In this document: piece after piece, positions 12,800-23,577 of the stretch
Layout: each line of letters begins with the position of its first letter
Numbering within the stretch: the stretch's first letter is position 1
Source: Chinchilla lanigera
Taxonomy: Eukaryota > Chordata > Mammalia > Rodentia > Chinchillidae
NCBI RefSeq assembly: GCF_000276665.1
Contig: NW_004955488.1
Span: 1,039,956-1,103,955, forward strand
Direction: 5' to 3'
Length of the DNA stretch: 64,000 nt
Translations under genes and position numbers: made by a program
The notes under the pieces: model-generated
Told to the model about the DNA's origin: nothing
What the model saw: the letters and a program-made list of their open reading frames with translations, nothing else
Databases searched by the model: none

Positions 12800-13600
12800 G
12801 ACATTGAATCAATGGATCAGAATAGAAGATGCAGAAGCAACTCCAAACACACTCAGCCACCTTGTCTTTGACAAAGGGTCCAATCATATTTACTGGAAGA
12901 AAGATAACTGATTTGAAAAATGGTGCTGTAAAAAATGGCTTTCCACATGCCTAATGTTAAAACTAGACCCATATTTATTACCATACACTAAATTAAAATT
13001 AAAATGGATCACAGATCTAAACATTAAAACAGAGACCATAAATTTGCTGGAAGAGACACTAGGTAGAACTCTTAAGGGCAGGCATAGGGAAAGATTGCGT
13101 GAAGAAAACGCTGATTGCATGGGAAATAAAACACCAAATCAATAACTGGTTCACATCCCATTAAAAGTTTTTGCACATTGAAACAAATCACCAATGCACT
13201 GCAAAGACAACCCACAGAGTGTGAACAAATTTTAGTCAAGTGTCCCTCAGGGAAAGGACTATAATTTAGAACATGTAAAACACTGAAAAAAAAATCTGAT
13301 TCCCTAAATTTAAAGACTCAATCAAAAATGAGCACCTGAGATGAATACACACTTCTCAGATGAAGAAATACAAATTGCAAACAAACATATATAAAACAAA
13401 GTATTCAGTATCACTGGTCATTTGACAGATGAAAATTAAAAAAATTCTGAGATTGCTTCCCACCCCAGAAAGAATGGCTGTCATCAAGAAATCAACAAAT
13501 AACAAATGTTGGAAGCATTGAGGGGAAAAGGAACCCTCCTCCACTGTTGGTGGGAGTGTAAACTGGTACAACTACTGTGGAAATCAATGTGGACATTCCT
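10700..13600 (+). pseudogene. L1 ORF2 remnant (endonuclease and reverse transcriptase)
   Basis: Endonuclease landmarks are CYVQETHLTP at 10772-10801, which carries the catalytic glutamate, and IGDLNP near 11073-11090. The linker frame at 11652-11915 is lysine-rich and typical of ORF2. The RT active site reads LSLFADDMILYIENSKN, with FADD at 12175-12186. Between about 11990 and 12030 the text jumps from the early RT domain to just before FADD, implying an internal deletion of several hundred bases. The C-terminal region includes the [19 protein letters not shown] segment near 13512-13570. Stops are frequent, so no enzyme is made. Confidence 0.8.
12758..12798. repeat. (CA)n microsatellite inside L1 ORF2
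   Basis: About 20 uninterrupted CA units placed within ORF2, where L1 elements normally carry a short A/C-rich segment before gaccaatgga. It probably expanded from that seed after insertion. The 137-codon minus-strand frame over it is a shadow of the repeat. Confidence 0.95.
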
Positions 13601-14529
13601 TAAAAATCTAGGGTTAGGGGCTCCATTTGATCCCACTATTCCCCTGCTGGGTATCTTCCTGGAAGAATTAAAAACATCATACCACCACAATATATGTGCA
13701 CACATGTTTACAGTAGCAGTTTGTAATAGGTAAATATTGCAAACAACACAAAAGTACATCAACACAGGAATGGATAAAAAAAGATGTGGGGTTTTTGTAT
13801 AATGGAGTACTAGCCATAAAGATGGATAAATTTTATACATTTCCAGGTAAATGCATATACCTTGAGACCATACTCTTTAGTGAAATCAGTTGAACACACA
13901 TGTGGAACTATCACACTATTTCCCTAGTGTGAGAAACTGAAAGAGTAAATAAGATCCAAAATGTACTGTGAGATGGAAAGAAATTGTTCAAAAAGAAAGA
14001 GGAACTAGGGAGGGAGAAGAAGGGAACAAAGCAAGGGAAAAGGAAAAAACAACATTAAAGAAGGATGAAATGGAAACAAAGCTTTGTAAATAAGGAGAGG
14101 AAGATTGGTTAAGGCGATGGTAGAGGACTGAGAAAGAAAAGATGAATAAAGATATATCTGTTCAGATTACCAGATATAAGCATGCAAAATTGGTCCAAAA
14201 AAATTTAAGCATTAACTGTTCAAGTCCCTGTGATGAATTTTAAATTGTGTATTAATAAGTTGTATCAATAAACATAAAAAATAAATGTTTTCATCATTCT
14301 GAAGTTGAATCCTAATAAAATGATAATGAAATGTGTCAACCCATGTCAATTCGACTGGAAACACCACAGAAGGTACATGAAGTATTTGCGGGTATATCAT
14401 TGCACATTACTTCACCACAGAAATTTCTTTCTTTCTCTTCTCAGTTCAGTTATCAGAGAAAGGCATTAGTAATGAGATCCCCTACCTATAAAGAGTAACA
14501 TTTAAGAAAAGTGAAAACTAGTTATCATA

Positions 14530-14690
14530 TGTGTAGTATGTCACAAGTCACACCCCAGTGAGCTGCATCCGTGCAGACCCTGCCTCCTAAGAGCGATTTA
14601 GTTTGGAACACCTCCTAACCCAGTCGCCTTCACCACGCCCAACTTTAAACACATGAAGCTTGCGGGACAACCCAAATCCAAACCCTAACA
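14530..14690 (-). mobile_element. Partial MaLR-type LTR (3' LTR of an antisense element)
   Basis: The right end reads aatccaaaccctaaca. Its reverse complement, starting tgttagggtttgg, is a MaLR LTR start. The next bases, ttctactcttgcccc, reverse to a purine-rich tract, as expected for the polypurine tract just upstream of a 3' LTR. Only the first part of the LTR is recognisable; the rest is truncated or diverged. Confidence 0.6.
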
Positions 14691-15480
14691 TTCTACTCTT
14701 GCCCCACAAAGAAGCACATGTATTTCTTTNNNNNNNNNNNNNNNNNNNNNNNNNNNNNNNNNNNNNNNNNNNNNNNNNNNNNNNNNNNNNNNNNNNNNNN
14801 NNNNNNNNNNNNNNNNNNNNNNNNNNNNNNNNNNNNNNNNNNNNNNNNNNNNNNNNNNNNNNNNNNNNNNNNNNNNNNNNNNNNNNNNNNNNNNNNNNNN
14901 NNNNNNNNNNNNNNNNNNNNNNNNNNNNNNNNNNNNNNNNNNNNNNNNNNNNNNNNNNNNNNNNNNNNNNNNNNNNNNNNNNNNNNNNNNNNNNNNNNNN
15001 NNNNNNNNNNNNNNNNNNNNNNNNNNNNNNNNNNNNNNNNNNNNNNNNNNNNNNNNNNNNNNNNNNNNNNNNNNNNNNNNNNNNNNNNNNNNNNNNNNNN
15101 NNNACAGGGTAACCATTCCCATTTCAAAAAGGAAGAATAGGGAAGAAGAAATCACACAAAGAAAGTCTGAAACACAGCAGGGCAAACATTAAACATGAAG
15201 TCCTGAGGCTCCTTGTCCAGCATCTCCAGCAAAGGTGTGAGCCCGAAAGGCGTAAGTGACACCGTTGCACCCAGCACTGCTCCTTGCATCTCCCCAGGCC
15301 TCTCTTGGGTTGTTGTCACTGTCAGCAGCTTTCCTCCAGTGTTCCACATTCCCAGGTTCTCCTCTTCCTGGGTCTGCCCTGCTGTATATCAGCTTTGCCG
15401 CACTGCCTTACACACTGCCCTCTGAGACAATAACTGACCTCCCAGGACTTGTTCCAAACTCTGGCTACTTTCATGTCATC
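14691..15480 (-). mobile_element. MaLR internal region remnant, broken by the gap
   Basis: Sequence after the gap resembles the internal region of THE1/MST-like MaLR elements read in reverse: gggtaaccattcccatttca, then gtctgaaacacagcagggca and a run about caaacattaaacatgaag. MaLR internal regions lack pol and are non-autonomous, and no coding frame survives. The right boundary near 15480 is approximate and no second LTR is visible. Confidence 0.55.
14730..15103. other. Assembly gap (N)
   Basis: A run of N. Any reading frame spanning it is meaningless. It lies inside the MaLR internal region, consistent with repeat-induced assembly failure. Confidence 0.99.
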
Positions 15481-15529
15481 TTTTTAAAACATACCTATTG
15501 AATTCTGCTCTTGTTGGACATGTTAAATC

Positions 15530-16000
15530 AGTTACTCCTTTTCTTTTTTCTTGATATTGAGTTTTTGATATTGAGTTTATATTCTGGATATCAACCCCTG
15601 TAGGTGAATGGTTTGCAAATATTTGTTTCCATTTTGTAGCCTGTACCTGCAATTGGTCCATTGTTAGCTTTGTTGTGCAGATGCACTCTAGTCTTATATA
15701 ACAAAAATTTTTTTTTCTTGTTTCTGATACTTTTGGAGTCTTGTCAAAAAAAAAAAAAAAAGAGAGAGAGAGAAAGCTTAGATTGTTTTCTTCTTACAGC
15801 TTCATATTTTAGAGCCTCACATTTATGTCTTTACTTCTTGAGAAATCAAACACTAGTGTACTTCTTTCCTTTGTGAATATCTACTTTTTCCAGCACCATT
15901 TATTGAAAGGCATTTCTTTCTTCAAAGCATGTCATTAATCCTATTGTGATAATGAGCTACCAGTAGATGCATGAATTTTGTTCTGAGCTCCCTGCTTTCT
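15530..16000 (-). repeat. L1 ORF2 fragment, inverted 5' segment
   Basis: Reverse-complement L1 ORF2 text: attctggatatcaacccctg, ccattttgtagcctgtacc and tttccagcaccatttattg are standard antisense L1 landmarks. An A-run followed by (GA)n at 15747-15774 lies inside. It abuts a sense-oriented L1 3' segment at about 16035. Confidence 0.8.
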
Positions 16001-16034
16001 TTAATGACCTGTGTACTTCCTGGGAACACTATGC

Positions 16035-16975
16035 TTTGATTACAACAAAGGTCCAACAGACATAAGAGAAAATGTCCCACATCACTAATTCTCAGGAAAA
16101 TAAAAGTGATGCCATAATGAAAATCACCCAAGCGCTTATTCAAAAGACAACAAAAACAAGTGCTGGCTAGGATGTGAAGGAAACAGAACTTTTACACATT
16201 GTTGATGAAAATGTTAACTAGCATAGATACTGTGCAAAACCAAGTGGAAGCTCTTCTGAAAGTCATATGGTACTAATATATGATCCAGCAATTCTATGCT
16301 CCAGGATATGAAATTACTATATCAAAGATACATCCGTATAGTGGTACTGCTGCAAGACTGTTCACAGTGGCTACAAATGACAATCTCAATGTGTTTCATA
16401 TAATGAAGGGATAAAGAAAAATGGTGCACATATACAATGGAATATTACTGAGACATAAAAAAGAATAAAATCCTGTCTTTTCCAGCAACTTAGATTGAAG
16501 TCAGATCACGATCTTAAGTAAAATAAGTCAGGCAAAGAAAGTCAAAGTGCCTTGGAATCTCGTGCATTTTGGAAGATAAAATGTTGGTGGCATGGAAGTT
16601 AAGAATAGAATGGTGCTTACCAGACATAAGAAAATAGGAAGATATGTGGAAAGGTTGCTCAATGGGTATTAAGTTGTGCTTAGATAGAAGTAAAAAGTTC
16701 TGCTGTTATTTCAGTCAAGCAACTGTACATAATGATGATGTGTTGTGGAAGAAAGGATGCATGAATATTTTCACCATAAGGAAATGGTCAGTATTGAGGA
16801 TACTTACACACACACACACACACACACACATATATGATTTAAACATCCAACAATGTATATATGTATCAAGTTATCACACGATTCCCATAAACGCTAGATT
16901 TTTTGTATCAGTTACAAAAAATTTAAACTTAAAAATTCAAAATACAGACAGGTATTCTCCTCAAATGTCTGAGTA
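16035..16975 (+). repeat. L1 ORF2 3' end and 3'UTR, sense segment
   Basis: ORF2 C-terminal landmarks are present: catcactaattctcagg, tatgatccagcaattctatg and acaatggaatattactgag, followed by a 3'UTR. A (CA)n tract lies at 16806-16830. Together with the inverted piece to its left this looks like one L1 insertion with a 5' inversion. Confidence 0.8.
16806..16830. repeat. (AC)n microsatellite
   Basis: About 12 AC units followed by a short TA run, within the L1 3'UTR. Confidence 0.9.
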
Positions 16976-16984
16976 AGTCAAATG

Positions 16985-17361
16985 TCTATCTATAGCAAGG
17001 GTCTCTAAAATTGCAAGAAGAAACCATAGAGGTCATAGGAATGTATTTTCAGAACTTAATCCCTTATTACTAGTGAGAATATATAGAGAGAGGACCATGG
17101 GCCAAGAAAAAGAGAGAGCTTCCAGAAGCCAGACAATCCAAGTAACAATAGTAATATTCACAATGTTAATTAGTGATACTACTACTGCTACTAATTGTTT
17201 CTAGGGATCCAGAAGGAAGAAGTCTGCCAATAACTTGATTAGCCTATGGAGGCCCATTCCAAACTTCTGATCTACAGAAGTATAAAATAATGAATTCATG
17301 CTGTCTCAAGCCATTAAGTTCATGTTAATTTTTATCAATAACTGAAAAAAACTAATACAGT
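16985..17361 (+). repeat. MLT1-like LTR, degenerate
   Basis: The 3' part follows the MLT1 pattern: acttctgatctacagaagta, then aaaataatgaattcatgc, ctcaagccattaagtt and a final aaactaatacag. The polyadenylation-signal region is preserved in outline. The 5' boundary is uncertain. Confidence 0.6.
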
Positions 17362-18732
17362 ATCTATGTGTGACTCTATCTTGATAAGGTAGTTAAATTT
17401 TCAAAATTATGTTTGAAATGCATTCTCCCTGAAGAATTTTAAGCAATATAGACTATACATACTTAAGAAAAAGAGGCAATATAAATATAATTTTACTTAT
17501 GTATAGGTAATGGATTATATATCCATAATACTAATTTATAAAATATAATCAAATATATCATGGATTGGCGTTTTAATGTATGAGTTTAAATAATTTTCAT
17601 ACTAAAAATATTTCTGATTCAAGATTCATTTTGCCTGATAAATCACAACAGCGTGTTACCCATTATTCACAAGAATTTTCTCATAATTTTTTCACTTCAA
17701 CAGTATATTCTTTAGTGCCATTCACTCTTCTGTGGAAAAAATATGAGCAGTTACAAAGTATGCACCATTGTTCCCCCAAAAACTCCTAGGGTCAATATTT
17801 CTGAGAATTTCCTTATAGGGGCATTTTAGCAACAGCACATAATGCTGTTGTATTAATTCAGGGAAGTGAATGCATTAAAGCAAAATCAGCACAAATGCAA
17901 ACCATTACTTACATCATAGTGAGTGCTTTAATTTGGGGTCAGTGTGACAAGTAGCTATCATTCCAGTACCTCCTACAATGATCCACAGTTATTTGTGGGC
18001 AGGAGGGCAAATTATGGCAAATGTAATTCTGTTTAAGATGACAAAACTTCTATGTAAGGGACAACTATGAATCAGTGGTTTATTGGTACCAATCTCAGTT
18101 AGAAGATATTATGTAGTATTTGCAAGACCTTTTCAATGATGGGCAAGGGACAAATGGGAGATAGCTCCAATGGGATCATTTACCACAATGTCATGTACAT
18201 AGTGAAAAGAATCACAGTATTTCAAGAGGCAAGGAGGAAAATGATCACAAAAGTGGGAAATAATGAGATACTCATCACAACAGCCTCTATCATATGGTCT
18301 GTATTGATCAGAGACATATGATATTTGTAGGCCCATTCTCCCCTCTCGCAGTCTTTCTCTGAAACATTTGTTTGAAATTTGTGCATTTTTCTATAAAAAT
18401 ATTTTAAATATTAGAAGATAATTCTTATTTTATGTTTCCTATTATTCAATATGTTACATTTATTTTTCCTTTGGGATTTGAAATAAATTGAAATTTAAAA
18501 TTTCATGTGCCCATAAAATTATAGTGCTCTCTTGGCATTGTGTCTGATAGAAAATTTGTTCCTGGCATTTACAACCATTTACTAACACAGACAAATCTAT
18601 GTTCATTCATATTTCTGCAGTTCTATATTTGTAATATGTCTGATCAGTGTTGGCAAAAATATAATGAAGGTGATTATTTTCATAAGAATGAGCTTAGGGA
18701 AATTATTATATACATTGTCCATTAAAGCACTA
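17362..18732. other. AT-rich DNA, no gene seen
   Basis: Nothing recognised. Opposite-strand frames at 18133-18336 are 61-67 codons and show no known domain. Confidence 0.4.
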
Positions 18733-18738
18733 CTAAGC

Positions 18739-18998
18739 TCCTTTTTTGTTTGTTTGTTTTGAGACAGGGTCTCCCTGTGCAGCTCAGGCTAGGCTTGAGC
18801 TCACTTTGTAGCCCAGGCTGATCTTGAACTCATAATGATCCTCCTGCCTCAACCTCCCGAGTGCTGGGATTACAGGTGTTTGCCACCATGCCTGGCTAGA
18901 AATATTTATTTGTTTTTGTTTGAGGCAGGTATCGGGAATCAAACTCAGGACCTCGAGCTTGCCAGGCAGTGCTGTGCCACTTAGTTACATTCCCAGCC
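18739..18998 (-). repeat. ID-B1 composite SINE (B4-like order)
   Basis: On the plus strand a reverse-complement B1 (18755-18898; tgagacagggtctccctg, cctgcctcaacctcccgagt) is followed by a reverse-complement ID-like segment (18925-18998; gaatcaaactcaggacctcg, gcttgccaggcag). Read on the minus strand the order is ID then B1, opposite to the 1958, 29190 and 55935 copies. Outer flanks share an imperfect 10-bp direct repeat (ctaagctcct at 18733, ctaaacttct at 18999), which suggests a single composite insertion. Two independent insertions remain possible. Confidence 0.65.
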
Positions 18999-19008
18999 CT
19001 AAACTTCT

Positions 19009-20620
19009 GAAAGCTATGGAATTTGATTTCCTGTTTTTATCCAATGTGTTACAATTGATACTTGAAAATTTTAATACGCACCTACTTGAAATATTCTACA
19101 ATATTCATTTATCATATCCCAACTGAGAACAGAAACACTGGAAATAACTCTTTTAGTCAAGGCAGACATGCACAATAATACTATTATTATAGAGTATTAT
19201 TTGTAGAAAAATTCCAGATGCCTTCCTATACATTCTATATGGAGAAAAGGACAAATTGAAAGATGAGAGAATGACAGGTCACTTAGTGATTTTAAATCCT
19301 ATGCACTGATAGGAATGGCCTGGAAAGGCAGCTGATGCTCTTTCTAAATGATTTTCATCCCCATGCGTTGCTTCCTTAGGAAGCCCGATGTTCCCATAAT
19401 CCAGTTCACATTCCACAAGCAAAAATATGCTGAACATTTTTCTTTAGATAGAAATATTTCTTTTAAATAACCTAAACTTCTGGATTCTTACAAAATCAAC
19501 CTTACTTTTCTAAATTACAGTGATTAGATGAGGCTTTTTCAAGTTAGTATGTTTAATTTTGAAAAATAATTCTTACCTGCTCAGAAAATAATTTTAATAT
19601 GTGATAAGAATACCCAAGATGTTAAATGTCATCTGACCTAATGAATACCAGCTTTGTTGTGGCAAAAATTCACAAAATGGAATGGTTATTTTAAAGCAGA
19701 GTGACAAAAACCCTATAAATAGGTAAATTACTATCATTTGATTTTCAGCAGGGCACTGCTTTTTTTTATTTCAAGCAACTTAGGGAAATATGCTCATATA
19801 TCACCTGTCTAAAAGAGAAACAATTTATATTCTTTCAGTTGTGAACACCAATCACACAGAGCCATTTGCACATTTACATGAGATGGAAAACAATTTCAAG
19901 GCTATCAGCTGAATCACAATAAAAATTATGCATGCATCACAACCTTCAAAGAGCGATAAAACTGTGCATTGTCAGAAGAGAATCAGTTTTTACATAACTC
20001 TGGCTGACCAGGGCTAGTGCCCTTACTAACAAAGAGTTTTCTGTAGGTGACTGACTGATGTGATAACTTCAGAAGGATAAGACTGTGTCTGGAGACTCCG
20101 CTCATTCCAGCCATCTCCAGCATCGTGGAAATAGGTCACACACATGATTCTGTGCCATAAGTGTTAAGGACAAAAACCTTGGTCTGTTGTCAGTACCTAA
20201 TATAAGGAAACAGACATTGTGTTCATCTGTACATTCCTCCTATGAATTTAAAAGATTTAAAAATCTATTACATTTGAAGTCTAGTCTAAAGTTCATTCAA
20301 TGGCTCAGCAAAAATGGCTTCAAAAGGAGTGAAAGTAAGATAAAATATTTAACTGTATGGCCATACTGGTATATAGCTCAAATCCTTAGGAATGCAGTAG
20401 GAGTGAAGTATTTTTTAAATTAGGCTTTCAATTTCTTATTTGAATAATTACAAGATTTTTTATTTTAAAAAATACAAAAAAGTGATTAGGAATGTACCTA
20501 TAATCAGACTGCCTAGCACTATAAAGCTCAACAAATACTTGTTTCCTTGTATTTTTATATTCCTGATGCTCAGTATGTGGTGTTTGTGTGTCTGTGTGTA
20601 CAAGGTATCATACTCTTTAA
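19009..20620. other. Unique-looking DNA, no gene seen
   Basis: No repeat or gene recognised. The block at 19780-20060 is less AT-biased, free of recognisable repeats and rich in octamer- and homeobox-like words such as atgcatgcat; it is discussed as a possible conserved element. Confidence 0.4.
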
Positions 20621-20621
20621 A

Positions 20622-21985
20622 AGATGATTTTGGAAGATAGTGGAGGGTGAGCAGCAGAGAAACAGCCTGTCCAAGACCTTCAGTCCAGACGCTGGAGCAC
20701 AACAGCATGAAGAAGAGAAGGAGGTAAGAGGGTCCTCGGGACCCAGCAAGGATCTGAAGTGAGAACTGAAGCCAACAAGGAGAGTGAAGAGGGAACTCAG
20801 TGCTAGAGAGGAAAGAGGCAAGTAGTACTTTCTCCTTGAACACTGACTCATGGCATGGGCAGGGCTTGAACCTGCAGACACATTGTGACACAGCAGACCC
20901 CATAGGCCTCTATAGAGAGGTGCACCAGAGGAACAGCGGCAGTAGATACAGCACATTGCAGTGGCTGTGAGTTATTCAGGTTCGGACGTCCCCCAGGAGA
21001 GGACAATTGGCTAGGAGCCATCAGGAAGAGGGGCCAGCTGAGCTTGAAATTCAGAGCAGCTGTGGTTTGACTCCATCCAGCAGTTCCCGGTGTCAGGCAC
21101 AGCTGGGTTCAGGTTTGCAGGAAGTCAGGGAGCTGAGTTCAAGGTGACAGGAGACAAGGACAAGCCAACAGAGAGCTGAGTTCAAATAAGCAGGAGGCAC
21201 CTGGATTGTTGTGGGTTAAACACTTTGGGTCTCAATCTTAAAACCAAAAGGAGAAGCACCCTGAACTTTAGTGGAACTAAGCACAGACTTGCTGGGATTA
21301 TACACCACCCTGCCATAATTCTACTGCTGGCTGGGATCAATTGACATAGACCTGGGCTCTGTCTGCCCCCTCTATTTACCAGTGACAGTAGAGACATACC
21401 CAGAAGAGGACGTTTTCCTCTTCTTCCTTTGTTTTTTGTCTGCTTTTTCCTTGATTGTTTGTTATTTTTTTATATTAGTATGAACATTAGCTAACTCTTG
21501 TAAACAGCCCAAGTGCCCATCAACCAATGAATGGATAAAGATGTGGATTTTCTGATGAAATGGAATGTTACTCTGCCATATGAGATATTTCTAGGTAAAG
21601 AGACCCACCTTGAGGTCATAATTTTGAGTGTAATAAATCAGACATACATGTTTAAATATCACATTGTTTCTCTGGTGTGAGCAACTGAAAGTGTAATAAA
21701 GACCAAAATGTTTAGTAGATATTTTGTAGTGGAAGATAATGCTCCCAAGGGGAAAGGAAGGAAGGGAAAAAATAGAATAGAAGGAAAAAATTGGAAACAA
21801 AGCTCTTGTAAATAAGGAGAGGAAGAGGGGTTGAAAGGTGGAAGAAAGAATTAAGGTACATTATGTGCAAGTACAAATTACCTATGAATAATGTTATCTT
21901 CATGTATATTTAGAATGTATCAATAATATTAACGAAAAAGCATGATTTTATATAAATGTTATATCAAGAATTATTACTATTCATA
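20622..21985 (+). mobile_element. L1 with 5' region joined to 3' end (large internal deletion)
   Basis: 20622-21480 is a GC-richer block resembling an L1 5'UTR (gatgattttggaagatagtg at the start). From 21480 the text is the L1 ORF2 C-terminus (aagtgcccatcaaccaatga, tggaatgttactctgcc) and 3'UTR, with cctctattt and purine-rich landmarks shared with the L1 at 13920-14110. ORF1 and most of ORF2 are absent, so about 5 kb is missing between the halves. It could be one deleted element or two L1 fragments in tandem. Confidence 0.6.
21891..21984. repeat. Direct duplication, copy A
   Basis: 94 bp covering the end of the L1 3'UTR and adjoining DNA. It recurs at 22382-22475 with a constant offset of 491 bp and about 91% identity by hand count. 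Confidence 0.8.
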
Positions 21986-22381
21986 TTCTACTGAGAATTT
22001 AAAAAAACTGTCTAACTTCAGCAAAATTCTGTAATGGACAACTTAATTATTTTCACAATGAAATTTGGATATATATGTATATATACATACACACATATAG
22101 TTTGTAGTATATCTTTATTAGATTATCTGAAGATATTTAATATCATGCAAACCTTCATTTCATGGATACATGCTCTTCTTATTTTTAAAGCCATTAATAA
22201 ATATCTATCCCATATAGAATAGTCTACAACAGACCATTCTGAAGCTACATTTTCACTTATACAGTTATCACAACAACTAAATGAGTAACTCTATTTTCAT
22301 AATATTTTATAGATTTGGAAATCATAGTGCATAGATTTCGACCAAATGCTTAGATCTTATTACAGTAATAATACAGTATTA

Positions 22382-22475
22382 TTGTTATCTTCGTGTATAT
22401 CCAGAATGTATCAATAATATTAATGAAAAAGCATGATTGTATATAAATGTTACATCAAGGATTATTACTATTTGT
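22382..22475. repeat. Direct duplication, copy B
   Basis: Second copy of the 21891-21984 segment, same orientation, without obvious indels. It begins inside the L1-tail sequence, so the duplication post-dates the L1 insertion. Confidence 0.8.
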
Positions 22476-22744
22476 ATGGTAGAACATCTGTAGTTTTATG
22501 ATCTGTCACTACAGTCCAGTTTATAGTAATATTTCTTCACTTGCAACACTGAAAATCACTTGTGCAAAACCTTGGCTAGTCCTCATGCACATAGTTATAG
22601 AAAGGACAAATATTAATGTGTCTTTAAAAGAATGGACTGGAAGCAAAGGGCCAAAGAAAAACAGATGAGTTCATTGGGCAGATGCAATGGGGCAAGATTG
22701 TTCTCTATTGATAGATGAAGTCATCTTGGAAATACCTGCACATT

Positions 22745-22990
22745 TTTTATAAGCCAGATGAGTGTTTCCCAATATTTCCATTCACTCAGTCACTGTTCCC
22801 CAAGTACTTATAAGAGTGCTTGCTTTATGTCAGCACTGTTGTAGAACCTAACAAAAATCTTTGCCCTTATCTAGCTTATGTACTAGTTAGGAAATCAGGA
22901 AACAGTGCAGTTCCTGAAGGACTCACAGTAGTACACAAAGCAATAATGGTTAGCACCCTAGGTTTAAAGGTTCAGGCATCTCATAGCCTT
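22745..22990. repeat. Ancient mammalian repeat debris
   Basis: The words ccattcactcagtcactgtt, tatgtcagcactgttgtaga and atctttgcccttatctagct follow the order of a widespread ancient mammalian interspersed repeat that begins with a cattcattcaacaa-type motif. Strongly diverged; the family cannot be named without a library search. Confidence 0.4.
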
Positions 22991-23430
22991 GTACACAGGT
23001 GCAGCCAACACACATAGAGAACTCTGGCCCTGGGGTATCAGCACAGCTGGGGAAGACCGGGAAATGGCACTGCCTCCCTTCCCCAGGTGTTCGGGAAGCA
23101 AGTTGTTCAGTTAGAAAAAAAAGATTATGCTTTTCCTTATGAAAAATTCAAGAGGACTTTCTTTGAACTTGTTAGAAGTCCTTACCTGATGTGATACAAT
23201 GTTCCCCCATACTTGGCAATGTAGATTGCTTAGATCTAATGTCTAAATAAATTCCTGCTGTGGCAAGTTCCAAACACAGTCAAACGTATGCTTTAATATG
23301 AAGATCTCTAAAATATAATTCATTTATCAATTCAAATTTTCTACCTCAATTTCTTTGCTTGTTCTGATTGGTCAGAATGTCTGCATGTTCTTGGTTTGGC
23401 TTGCGTAGTTTGTATGTAGAAAGTATTTTA

Positions 23431-23561
23431 TTTATTTATTTATTTATTTTCTTTATTTTCTTTATTTTTTTTTTTGGTGTTTTCTCCGGTACTGGGAACC
23501 GAACTCACTACCTTGCACTTGCCAGGCAGGCACTTTTGCCGCTGAGCTAAATCCCCAGCCC
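23431..23561 (-). repeat. ID SINE with target-site duplication
   Basis: Reverse-complement ID: T-rich tail (a (TTTA)n run and poly-T, 23431-23473), tccggtactgggaaccgaac, cttgccaggcaggcac, gctgagctaaatccccagcc. Flanked by an exact 16-bp direct repeat, tgtagaaagtatttta, at 23415-23430 and 23562-23577, the signature of L1-driven insertion. Confidence 0.92.
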
Positions 23562-23577
23562 TGTAGAAAGTATTTTA

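Larger units (their letters stand above)
8545..14285 (+). mobile_element. Near-full-length but dead L1 (LINE-1)
   Basis: Landmarks lie in the correct order on one strand. A GC-richer 5'UTR-like block spans 8545-9190, with ttcaagatgggagcag at the start. ORF1 coiled-coil remnants lie at 9790-9979. The ORF1 C-terminal part runs to about 10470. ORF2 endonuclease remnants follow from about 10700, the reverse-transcriptase FADD motif at 12175-12186, and the ORF2 C-terminus and 3'UTR to about 14285. At about 5.7 kb it is close to full L1 length. Stops and frameshifts occur throughout, and part of the RT domain is missing near 11990-12030. The start and end are approximate; I found no secure target duplication. 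Confidence 0.8.

Noticed and set aside
14660..15185. Open frames of 140-166 codons on both strands
   Set aside because: They consist almost entirely of the N run at 14730-15103.
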